64,000 bases of DNA from Amphimedon queenslandica. Its lineage: Eukaryota > Porifera > Demospongiae > Haplosclerida > Niphatidae. Under the pieces are notes generated by a model that saw only the letters and a program-made list of their open reading frames with translations, did no database searches and had not been told where the DNA came from. Every line of letters starts with the position of its first letter. The first letter of the stretch is position 1. The translations under genes and the position numbers were made by a program. Positions 36,824-49,675 of the stretch are shown here, in pieces. The stretch is taken from the NCBI RefSeq assembly GCF_000090795.2, contig NW_003546392.1, forward strand, positions 22,471 to 86,470. The letters are read 5' to 3'.

Positions 36824-37804
36824 ATGGTGAGAGTCTGCCTTGTAATAATAATAAGTTATTTTTATTTTTTGTTTCGTTAGTCAAAAAGAAAGGGACTTAG
36901 TTTGGAGGAAAAGAGACAGAGATTACTGCAGATCTTTTATGAAAAAGTTAAGGGCATTTTAAAGTACTAATTATAATTAAAATGAAATACTTCATTTTAG
37001 AAAGAATTTTTTCAATTAAAAGAGCTAGAAAAGATTGCCCCAAAAGAGAAAGGAATAAGTAAATACTGTAATATAATTATTTATTAATCAACAGCTGCTC
37101 TATAGCCCTCCAGTCAGTAAAAGATGTCTTACAGTCACTAGTTGATGATGGACTGGTCGACTCGGAAAGGATTGGAACTTCTAACTATTTCTGGTCCTTT
37201 CCCAGCAAAGCATCAAATATTGTATGAAGCAGCGACTTCGTTTACCCTCAACTTTTGTTTTTGATTAGAGAAAGAGAAAGAGAGATGAGTTAAAGGAAAA
37301 ATTGGAATCATTAAAAAGAAGAAAAGTTAATTTAGAGCAATTGTTGAAAGATACTTTGAAAGGAAGAGAAGAAACAGTTAGTGTCAACCATGTCATTACT
37401 GGTATCCATTATTAACGTGCATAGGCAGAGCGGACTGCTGTATTGGAGTCTCTAGAGGAGAAGAATGCTTTGAAAGTAGATCTTAAAATGGAGTTGGATA
37501 AGTATAAACACTGTGATCCAGAGGCCATCGGAAACTTGCAAAAGGAAACAGTCACAGCAACCGAAGCTACTAACAGATGGACAGGTAGCAAATTTGAAAA
37601 TGATTTGAATCAGTTCAAACTTTCTATACAACATAAGTACATGTATATGTATCAGAAAATGTAACAAAATTAAGGAATTCTCTCTCTTTCAATTTCTTAG
37701 AAAACGTGTTCACAATCAAGAGTTGGTGCAAGAATAAGTTTGGAACGGAAGAGAGTACCTTAAATAGTCTATTTAACATACCTGAGGAGTTAGATTATAT
37801 TTAA
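36824..37804 (+). CDS. MND1: MND1, meiotic recombination factor
   Basis: The first exon is only the ATG (36824-36826), followed by a 54-bp intron and then exon 36881-36946 ('[16 protein letters not shown]'). Later exons give '[13 protein letters not shown]', '[20 protein letters not shown]', '[11 protein letters not shown]', a coiled coil (37270-37580) and the C-terminus '[12 protein letters not shown]...IPEELDYI'. The whole length parallels human MND1. It forms a dimer with HOP2/PSMC3IP that stimulates DMC1/RAD51 strand exchange. The exon after 'KEKGI' begins at a TATAG acceptor near 37103 to keep frame. Intron 37585-37700 contains a fragment of the 177-bp satellite. Confidence 0.94.
37592..37672 (+). 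repeat. Solo fragment of the 177-bp satellite in an MND1 intron
   Basis: TTGAATCAGTTCAAACTTTC, then ACATAAGTACATG and ATGTATCAGAAAATGTAA match the satellite blocks in order and spacing, at lower identity. The fragment makes up about 80 of the 116 bp of this intron. Confidence 0.85.
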
Positions 37805-38039
37805 GAAATAAATAATAACAACATGTATTATATATATGATAAGACTATTATTGTTATAATTAATAATAATTAATCATTGCAATAAAAATGGTCTAAATTA
37901 AAATAATATAAATAAATAATTAAGTCGTGTTGTCATAGAAACACAACAATAAATAAATAGAATTTGATTTGACATTAATAAATAATAAGTTATCACATTG
38001 TGAATATTAATCATTAATTAAAAGGGGAGGAGTTATTCG

Positions 38040-40571
<2,532 letters not shown>

Positions 40572-40851
40572 TATCAGTAGAATTATGGCACGGATTGATC
40601 CTGCCCTCTCTTGAAAAGGAAACAGTCCAAACAACACGTGAAAGACAAATGGTGCAGGGATTATATAATGACTGCTGGGAAGAGAGGCCGGGGGCTGGGG
40701 CCGGGGAGGAGGAGGAGGAGGATCATATCATCATCGCATCATCAGTGGATGAATCATGTGTCGTTCAGTGTCGCGCATGCGCAGGAGAAGAGCTGAGACT
40801 GACTCCATTACCCTCTCTCTCACTCTGCTCTTGTTCATTAGTCCTCTCATT
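40572..40851. promoter_or_regulatory. Divergent promoter S6K / UBE2L3
   Basis: 280 bp between start codons, with a GC-richer core (40680-40720, GGGGCTGGGGCCGGGG then GGA repeats) and GCGCATGCGC (40769-40780), a perfect NRF1-type palindrome. Bidirectional use inferred. Confidence 0.55.
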
Positions 40852-41448
40852 ATGGCTGCCACTAAAAGACTTGCTAAAGTTAGTACAATATGTGTGTGTG
40901 TATTCTTTTACGACTGAAGTAGGAATTAGATGAGATAAGGAAGTCTGGACAAAAGGTCTTTAGAGAAGTCCAAGTGAATGAGACTAACATATTGAAATGG
41001 AGTGGTCTTATAGTACCAGTAAGTGTTCCATTACCTCCTGTCATTGGTGAATTGCCTCTAGGATAACCCACCTTATAATAAAGGTGCTTTTAGAATTAAC
41101 ATTGAATTCATGGCAGAATACCCTTTCAAACCGCCAAAGATAGTCTTTCTTACTAAAATATATCATCCAAATATCGACGAGAAGGGACAAGTATGTCTTC
41201 CCATTATAAGCCCCGAGAACTGGAAACCAGCTACAAAAACTGATCAAGGTATTCGCTCATTTATATTTTATTTATGTCATGTCTTTATTTTAGTGATCCA
41301 GGCTCTTGTTGCATTAGTACATGATCCGGAACCAGAGCATCCACTGAGAGGAGAAATAGCTGAAGAATACACAAGAGATAAAAAGTTATTTTTGAAAAAA
41401 GCTGAAGACTTCACTTTAAAGTTTGCTGAGAAGAGGCCAGCAGACTGA
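40852..41448 (+). CDS. UBE2L3: Ubiquitin-conjugating enzyme E2 L3 (UbcH7)
   Basis: Four exons (40852-40878, 40923-41018, 41062-41248, 41294-41448) give 154 residues, exactly the human length. '[10 protein letters not shown]', '[17 protein letters not shown]' with the catalytic Cys at residue 86, and '[16 protein letters not shown]' are unmistakable. This E2 works with HECT and RBR ligases. The first exon is only nine codons. It lies head-to-head with S6K. Confidence 0.97.
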
Positions 41449-41878
41449 TGGCAATTCTTAGGGAGTTGTTTAGTAGCTGTACACTGATAGTTATTGTTGT
41501 TATTATTATTATTATCTTTTTAAGTGTTGACGTTAATTTAGTGTAATTGTTTCTGTTCATTGATTACAAACTTTTATAAAGTTATAACAATAATGGTTTC
41601 TTTGTGTGTGAATTATGTTATTATTATTATTATTATTATTATTTAGTTGTTTTACAACAAAATCATTATTTTGAGAACTGACAATGTGAATGCGCTTCGA
41701 AATTCACAAATCTAATTTCGATATGAATCAGCTCAACTTCATTACATGTACATACTACAATCTATACATCAGTACTTCAAATTGATCAGCTATACTTTGA
41801 AATAATAGCTATTACAATACTAATAATAATAATAATAATAATACACAAATTGTACTACAAGTGTTTGGTTCACGTCTT
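41449..41878. other. UBE2L3/MDH2 convergent spacer
   Basis: AT-rich 430 bp between convergent stops, with (ATT)n at 41616-41644 and (AAT)n at 41819-41842. 'ATGAATCAGCTCAAC' near 41725 is a weak match to one block of the 177-bp satellite. No gene seen. Confidence 0.7.
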
Positions 41879-43502
41879 CTAGTTTTCGTTTGCAAATTTC
41901 ACTCCTTTTTCAATATTTCCCAGTAGTTCTGGCATTGCCTAATAAGATGACGCATTACTGGTGAATACTGCACTGTGATAAGAAATGAATTACTTCTGCT
42001 AATTTCTGTTGTTCAAAATTTGACAAGGTTCCCATTCCTAAATTTTTCTCTAATCCACGAGGCTATAGGTAGGAGAGGTTATATAATTAATTGATGTGGG
42101 CGTGACTTACTCCTAATTGAAGAGGAGTAGCAAAATAAGCAGCTTCAGTGACATTAGAAGCCACATAAGCACACTCAACCACACTCTCTCCTTTCATTCC
42201 TCTTAGCAACTGAAGACAAGAGAATATAAAATGAGGTATGATGTTGAATGACTTACTGAAAAAGCAAATCTAGCACCTGCATATGCCATTGATAACGTCG
42301 CAGAACCCTATCAACAACAACAACAACAACAATAATAATAATAATAAATATAAATACGTACAGCTCCAGCTTTAGCCTTCACGACTTCAGTCCCAGCCTC
42401 TTGTATTCTCGTGGTTAATGAAGACACTTCATCATCAGTGAACGAGACTGAGGGAGTGACCTAAGAAAGATTAATACACCACAAGTACCAGTATATACAT
42501 GTATTATTGACAGGCGGATACACAGTGAGAGTGTGTGTGTAAGTATATACTTGTGACAACAGTGGGAGTATAGTGACCCCAGAGTGTCCTCCTATTACTG
42601 GCACGTTAGTAGCTGATACATCAAGTCCCTTAGCCTCAGCTATGAAGGTATTGGCTCTCACCACGTCCAATGTACTAACACCAAATATCCTACAGGCATT
42701 AAATAGAATAAAGTACTTCTATTTAGAGCCCAAACCTGCATGGATCATACACTCCGGCCTTCTTGTAGACTTCGGAGGCAATTGGTACGGTTGAGTTGAC
42801 AGGGTTAGAAATAATACCCAACATTGCATTAGGACAAGCTCTAATAAACTAACTAATAAAGAACAAATGAAATGAAGTTATGTACTTAGCAGCTGCTTGA
42901 GATAATTTCAACACAATTGTAGCATTAGTATTGAACAGGTCATCCCTAGTCATACCTAATTAATAATAATCAATAATTAATAATAATGATGATTGCTGTT
43001 AATACCGGGTTTACGAGGTACCCCAGCTGGTATTAATACTACATCACAACCAGTCAGAGCTTCATTCAACTGGTCTGGTCCCTCAAAAGAGCTAACCTAC
43101 ACAACAGATAAGAGACCATTCACCATTGTATTGGAGGGGATGTCTATTGTTGTCAAATGTTCTCATACAAAGGAACTGTAACTGGATTAGCATCCACCAA
43201 TGAAAGTAATGGTGTATTAACCTGAGCTGGTGTTTCAATGTGGCTGATATCAGCAGCAACTCCGGCAGTGTTAACGACATCATACAGTACCAGTTGAGAA
43301 ACGAGAGGAGACTGTTTCAAGAGGAGTGCCATTGGCTGGCCTATGCCACCTGCAGCTCCTAAAACAGCAACTTTAGCTTGAGGCTATGGAGAAATAATAA
43401 CTAACAATAATAATGGAGTCCTCTTACAGTGGAAGAGGTAGAAAGTAGCCTCCCTCCATATCTCAGGACAGAACTGACTGACAACCTACCCAGAGACATC
43501 AT
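41879..43502 (-). CDS. MDH2: Mitochondrial malate dehydrogenase (MDH2)
   Basis: Start at 43502 (M-M-S-L-G-R-L). The Arg/Ser-rich leader '[17 protein letters not shown]' is a mitochondrial targeting peptide. NAD-binding '[19 protein letters not shown]', substrate-binding '[18 protein letters not shown]', '[12 protein letters not shown]', '[12 protein letters not shown]' and catalytic-His '[15 protein letters not shown]' are all present. The C-terminus '[13 protein letters not shown]' ends at the stop 41879-41881. It interconverts malate and oxaloacetate in the TCA cycle and malate-aspartate shuttle. One short intron holds a CAA/AAT tract (42307-42350). Confidence 0.96.
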
Positions 43503-43613
43503 TACTACACAACACCTTCAATGGTCGATTATGGTCCGGTGTACCAGTGTACCTGATGGAACACTCTACTGAGCATGTGCAGTGATGGTTGCCAATAGCA
43601 ACCAATACACAAC
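43503..43613. promoter_or_regulatory. Divergent promoter MDH2 / STYXL1
   Basis: 111 bp between start codons, containing two short direct or inverted motifs (GGTTGCCAATAGCAACC, 43587-43603, an RFX/X-box-like inverted repeat). Bidirectional use inferred. Confidence 0.5.
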
Positions 43614-44913
43614 ATGTACAAGAGGAGCAGTGCAGGTCTGTCTTTGTGCGAGCCCACTACTTTATACAACCTCATTACCCGGGTGAGCCTTATGATCCAT
43701 CATCCTCTACGTGTTTCATTTTAACAAACACACAGTGTGACAGAAAGCCATCAGTCCTAGACTCCAATTACTTATTGATATTAGGTATGATACAGTTAAT
43801 GTCTTTGTGAAGCTACAGTGTGTTATTGTGCAGATGTGAGAAATAGAAAAGATTATGAACACAGTCATATAACACTGGCAAAGCACATTGAAGAGGTAAT
43901 GGCAAGGATATGATCAGTAGTTATATACAGTATAATACTGCATGTACAGGTAAAGGAAGCAGACACTGGTAATAGTAAGTACAGGACACCATTTGGTGCT
44001 GATGTCAGTACTGTACTCCATTGTGTGGTGTATGATGGAAAGACAGTATCATTAATTGAAGACAGTAAGAGAGAGAGACATTGACACTCTCAGTTCATAT
44101 TCCCCGCTCCTAACAGATTCTGCTATTAGACTGGCTACAGAGCTTGCTGAGAATGGCTCAAAGAATCCTGTGCTAGTTTTAAAAGGTATACAAAGTAGAT
44201 ACATCTTGACAAGCTAACAGGATCATTATGTGGTGTAGGGGGCTATGAAAGATTCTCTGCTGAATATCCATTTTTAAGAACTCAAAAGATACTTTATACT
44301 CCAAAAGTAAATGATAAGTTACATGTGAATCAACTTAAACCATAACAGGAATTAGAACACTTGCCTCACTATCCAAGCGAAATATTACCACATTTTTTAT
44401 ACCTTGGAGATGAGAGGCATGCCTATAATCCATTGCTAAGTTATGACATAAAAATAAAAGGACACATTAACGTGAGCAGTGATCTGTACTCCGCATGGCC
44501 AGAAACTGTTAATGAAGTACATGTTGATGTTCAAGATGTACCTCAAGCAAACCTCCTGGAGAGATTTGAAGAAGTTTGTTCATTCATAGGTAAGCAGAGA
44601 ATGATGGACCCTCAGTATCATTGTGTATCTTTAATATAACAGAGTCTTATAGGAAGAAAAGTGAAACTGTTCTTGTATTTGGTAATAAAGGGATGAGCAG
44701 AAGTGCCACTCTTGTAGCAGCTTACCTCATTTACTACAAGAACATGAATCATAAGGTAATAGCTAGTATCATCATTATCAATAATCATCATTATTATCAC
44801 TGTGATAGGTTGCTTTAGACTATATAAGAAACTGTAGGCCTAATGTAAAGCCACTGAAATCATTTGTAGATCAACTGAAGGAATGGGAAAAAATGCAGTC
44901 TGAACCAAAATAA
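43614..44913 (+). CDS. STYXL1: STYXL1-like pseudophosphatase (rhodanese plus dead DSP domain)
   Basis: Start at 43614 (M-Y-K-R-S-S-A-G-L-S-L-C-E-P-T-T-L-Y-N), like the human N-terminus. Exons encode a rhodanese/CDC25-like domain ('NYLLILDVRNRKDYEHSHI', 'CVVYDGKT', 'GGYERFSAEYPFLRTQKI'), then a dual-specificity phosphatase fold ('HYPSEILPHFLYLGDE', 'KGHINVSSD', 'VFGNKGMSRSATLVAAYLIY'). In active DSPs the last motif is H-C-x-x-G-x-x-R; here His-Cys is Phe-Gly, so the catalytic Cys is absent, as it is (Phe-Ser) in human STYXL1. The rhodanese site is also degenerate (Y-D). Likely a binding adaptor. Stop at 44911-44913. Confidence 0.9.
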
Positions 44914-45039
44914 TTAATTATAATACAGTGTAAAATTTCATTTAAAAAGTTAATAATACTCATAATGGTGCTGGGAATGTTATAGTGACTGCATGCAATC
45001 ATTATAATCTCAATAATAATAATAATAATGATCTTTATT

Positions 45040-45488
45040 TTAAATAAGTCTGCCTCTACAGTTAGAGGATCCACACATACACTTGACAGCTTTTCCTTCA
45101 ACACTTCCAATGATGTAATTATAATCCCAAAACAATTGACTATAGGCAGGTATTAAACTAACAACAATAATAATAATAATGAATAATAATGAATAATAAT
45201 GAAGGAACAAATAATGGTTCAAACCTCTGAGCAAAGAAGGCAACAGATGGAAATCGAATGTCATGAGAATCAACAAAAACATTTTGAACAAATAAATTAG
45301 GAGAACAGCTATGCTATGATAGGAACCACCAGTTAATAATGATGACCACACCCACTCAAACTTACGTTAATAAATCTTGCTACATTACCATAAGAACTGG
45401 CATCAATAACATAAGAATGAGATTCATTGAAGAATGAGCGTGTTAATGGAATCGAATAAGATGAAAGGCCTGACTATAAATAATTATA

Positions 45489-45534
<46 letters not shown>

Positions 45535-47186
45535 GATACTTGTGGTGTATTTGAAGATAAAGAGACCAGATAGTGTCCATCTTCATCAATTAAATCATTA
45601 TCTTCATTAAGTAATGGAGAGCAGGACATGTTGCTGCCAGTAGTACTGATCTGGTTTGAAGTGTCACTGTCACTGTTGCTGCTTGATGACAATACCAATG
45701 AGCCTTCAGAAGATGATGTACCACTGATACCACCATCACACTCCTTAGCATACTCCAGCACTTCTATCAAACACTGGACAATGATAAAGGATAGCTGATA
45801 GCTGGACATTACCTATATAATCTAGCTCTGCTAGATAATTGTCTCCAAAATCCAAGCCAGTTCTATTAGCTATTTCATCATTCATAATGAGTCCAACATA
45901 GGAACACACAAAAGATCCTTGGGGTATGTCTTCTAATGTCAGTACACCCCACCCACTTTAAAATAACAAATAATTATTATTACGTATTAGTTAAAGCACT
46001 GTTGAGAGTAGGTTACGGAAATTATTGCACGAGGGGCGGTCGAGAGGAAAATGTAGCACAAGGCGAAGCTGAGTGCTACATTTTCGTCGAGACCGTCCCG
46101 AGTGCAATAATTTCCGTAATCTACGAATCAACAGTGCTTTGATTGGTTTGTAGTGGTGCGTGGGCGGATCAAATGAAATTTCAAAGTCTCGCAGGTCACC
46201 AGCACAAGACGATCAGATCTCATTTATCACTATTATTATTGTTACATGTCTAGTGTGTAGCTGAGGCTGCTATTTGCCTCTATCAAAGCTTGTGGTTAAC
46301 AGGAAAGCCCATACATATTATACTATGCAGTACTATATATTCCGCACAGTGCTACATTTTCCTACCATGCGGTTATTGGAAGTTGTAGCACTGGCTGCGC
46401 CTTTGATCCACCCACGCACCATACTACAAGGATACTTAAAGATACTTACATGTCCTTAGTCTTGAATACCATTAGCTTGTGTTTGATGCCATTTTGAATT
46501 ACTCTATTACCACAGCTGCTGCTACACTGACAGTACTTGTTACATTCGTATAACCTAATCATAATAATGAAACCATACAATTGTACATGTTGAACTAACC
46601 CAGAAACAAGTTTAGACATTAATCTGTTGCTATTATCATACCCATCAGTAATATTGGATTTATTCGGCCTAGTCAAGCCCTGCCCCTCATCTTCCGTCAA
46701 TTGACGACAGCTACAGTGAGACAAGCTGCACTGATCAGAACAACCACAACGAATCATAAACCCGTTATCCGTTTCCATGGAAACACCAGAATCCAAACAG
46801 CAGTCTTTAACATAATTGAATGGTGGAACAGATCGTGTATCAACCCAATTTAAACACTGAAGGACAGCAGATGGAGTAGGGTGGGTAAAAAGGGATCAGT
46901 ATTTCAATGGCTAACTGGTATCTGAAGAGTTTCTTTTCCATTAGATATATCCTCCACAAAAAAGCTGAAGACATTCTATTGTAACTACAACATCAGAACT
47001 AGTATAATCCACACACGAACCTGGCATAGAGTCTTCAATGGAGACGGTGACACAGACGTCATGATGAGTACATGCAGTGTATGCTGCTGCCACTGCCAGG
47101 TGATGGGTGGGTTTGGTTTGATTCAAGATTGACATTAAAAATTTAAACCTTATCAGTGCTTTTTTTAGAGTTTTGGCCATCCTCAA
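45040..47186 (-). CDS. SETDB1: SETDB1-like H3K9 methyltransferase (pre-SET plus split SET)
   Basis: Start uncertain, 47186 is the first Met; the upstream kinesin stop at 47287 leaves little room. '[14 protein letters not shown]' and '[15 protein letters not shown]' match the MBD-to-pre-SET link. The Cys-rich pre-SET '[18 protein letters not shown]' and '[19 protein letters not shown]' leads into SET ('[17 protein letters not shown]', '[12 protein letters not shown]'). A Ser/Asp-rich insertion splits SET before '[20 protein letters not shown]', '[15 protein letters not shown]', '[14 protein letters not shown]' and post-SET '[13 protein letters not shown]'. Split SET with 'VGSVEGK' is diagnostic of SETDB1/SETDB2. 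Catalytic N-H-S-C is intact. No Tudor domains are visible in the space available. The intron 45958-46450 holds a foldback element. Confidence 0.86.
45485..45534. repeat. (AAT)n microsatellite in SETDB1
   Basis: About 16 AAT triplets in the intron after the SET insertion exon. Confidence 0.95.
45993..46140. mobile_element. 148-bp foldback (MITE-like) palindrome in SETDB1 intron
   Basis: The left arm from AAAGCACTGTTGA, through TTACGGAAATTATTGCAC and GAAAATGTAGCAC, is complementary to the right arm GTGCTACATTTTC, GTGCAATAATTTCCGTAA and TCAACAGTGCTTT. Arms are about 65-70 bp with a loop of a few bases near 46055-46065 (AAGGCGAAGCTGA). It has higher GC than its surroundings. It is too short to encode a transposase, so if mobile it is non-autonomous. 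Confidence 0.75.
46147..46430. mobile_element. Inverted-repeat-bounded segment next to the foldback element
   Basis: TTGTAGTGGTGCGTGGGCGG and ATCAAA (46147-46173) are inverted as TTTGATCCACCCACGCACCA and TACTACAA (46402-46429). Inside, 'GTGCTACATTTTCCTACC' (46341-46358) repeats a piece of the palindrome at 46066-46080. The two structures look like parts of one composite or nested element of about 440 bp (45993-46430). Confidence 0.6.
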
Positions 47187-47286
47187 AAATTGATTTACAA
47201 AAAATAAGTATTGATATAATATCTGCCATTATCTGGTGCATGATCATGTTAAATAAAATTGAGTACGTTTGCATTAAGTGTTGCAT

Positions 47287-48348
47287 CTATTGCTGCAGGC
47301 AGGGATTGTCAGGTTTTCCGTATTCACAAGGTCCTTCAATAGAAGGATCATCATTCTCGTCAGCAGCACCTTTATCAAGAGCAAGTGCTTCTGGTTTGAC
47401 TGGTTCAGCAGGTTCTGTTCATCGTTAAATTAATTAATATTCATTGATTGATGCTTACCATAGGACCTATTAGAAGATAAAAGGGGTGGGGCAATGGGTG
47501 TGGTCTGAGCTACAGGGGCAGTGGGTGGCACTTTTTGCATGTACGAGAATCTGGAACAATCCATGAGTTTAGGAGTCACTGGTTGCATAGCAACAGGGCT
47601 TGGTGCTGCTGGCTCTTTGGTGTCCTCATATTTAAAACGATAAATATTCCTTTCTTTTCTGATTCTAGCGACATCTTCACTGAGAGAGAGAGAAAGAGAG
47701 GGAGAGAGATAGAGGGAGAGAGGGAGAGAGAGGGAGAGAGAGAGAGAGAGAGAGGTATACATCAGGACAAGACGTGTAGGGGTACAAGTGTTTTGATAAA
47801 AACACTACAAAACAATTCTCCATTTTTATTACATGTACTCTTTCTGATGCATACACACGTATTTATGTTGTGTAGCAAGTTTGAACTGATTCAAATCAAA
47901 ATTGAATTATTTAAGAAATTTTAAAGTTGCTCAAAGTGCCATGACATGTACTGTATTGTATTGTACTATGAGCTCCTGAAGCTCAGCTACAACTACTGTA
48001 ATCAATGATGTATTGCCAAGAGTAGTTACTAGTTGTAGTGTAGGGTATCACCTCAGGACCAATTGATGGCCTGGGTTAATGAAGACCATCATTAATACAG
48101 TAGAACCTACAGTGGAACCTACAGTAGTTATTAACTTATTTACTTGAGTTTCTCGTGAGTTTTATTTAATTGGAATATTTCTTCTTTTAATTTCAAGCAA
48201 CTCCTTTGACTTTCATTATAAAGATCTTTAGGCACTAACAAACAACAACAACAACAACAATAATAATAATGACAATTATTATTATTATTATATTAAACGT
48301 ACCTCTCGTATTTATCAATTCAGAATTTTTTTTCAGTAGACGCTAAGA

Positions 48349-48393
<45 letters not shown>

Positions 48394-49619
48394 TAATAAT
48401 AATAATAATAATGATAATAATAATAATAATAATGATAATAATAATAATTATTATTAGTTACTTTATTATCAGTTAATATCAGTTCTATACTGCTGTCCTT
48501 TTCAACAAGAACTGCTTCCTAGTTGCAAATAATAAATAAATAAATAAAAATAGATTTGTAAATAAATAAATAATTAACAAACTTGATCTTTCAGTTTCTG
48601 TCTAGATTCACACAACTACAATAAAAAGTAACAACAATTAATTATAGCCCGAGACCACACCCACTATCCACCTCTTCCTGTAATCTCTTGATTTCATTCT
48701 TCAACTTACAACATTCCACAGACTATAAAATAAGACAATAATGGTATAACGGTAGGGTACAATGGTAAAACGGTGGGGTACAATGATCTAATGGTAGGGT
48801 ACAATGGTCTAATGGTATGGTATACAATGGTCTAATGGTATGGTACACAATGGTCTGATAGTGGAGTACAATGGTCTAATGGTATGGTATACAATGGTCT
48901 AATGGTGGGGTACGATGGTCTAATGGTAGGGTGCAATGGTCTAATGGTAGGGTGCAATGGTCTAATGGTGGGGTACAATGGTCTAATGGTATGGTATACA
49001 ATGGTCTAATGGTAGGTGCAATAGTCTAATGGTATGATATACAATGGTCTAACGGTGGGGTACAATGGTCTAATGGTAGGGTACAATAGTCTAATGGTAT
49101 GGTATACAATGGTCTAACGGTGGGGTACAATGGTCTAATGGTAGGGTGCAATAGTCTAATGGTATGGTATACAATGGTCTAACGGTGGGGTACGATGGTC
49201 TAATGGTAGGGTGCAATGGTCTAACGGTGGGGTACAATAGTCTAATGGTAGGGTGCAATGGTCTAATGGTATGGTATACAATGGTCTAACGGTGGGGTAC
49301 AATGGTCTAATGGTATGGTAAAATGATCTAACGGTGGGGTACAATGGTCCAATGGTAGGGTGCAATGGTCTAATGGTATGATACACAATGGTCTAATGGT
49401 AAGGTACAATGGTCTAATGGTTGTACCTCAGTTTCTTGCTCTTTCAATGTTTGACTGGCATCTATTAATAATAATTAAGAAATAATAATTAATAAATTAA
49501 TGATAATAATTATTATTAATTACTTTCAGATTTCAGTTCTTCATATTTCTCTCGGTAAATATTTCTTTCAGTTCTGTACCGTTGTACAAGCTCTCTGTAG
49601 GCAGGAATATGGGTGGAGC

Positions 49620-49675
<56 letters not shown>

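Noticed and set aside
46960-46985. Apparent frameshift at the CTTTTTTG run in SETDB1
   Set aside because: A different splice choice (acceptor CAATAG before AATGTCTTCAG, phase 0) gives an open frame into '[14 protein letters not shown]' without any frameshift.
47430-47435. Kinesin tail exon belonging to SETDB1
   Set aside because: The splice frame joins 47287-47425 to the kinesin exon 'SSNRSY', and it ends in a stop before SETDB1 begins.
49156-49386. Tyr/Pro/His-rich ORF on the minus strand
   Set aside because: Translation of the CENP-E intronic minisatellite; not flanked by usable splice sites in frame.
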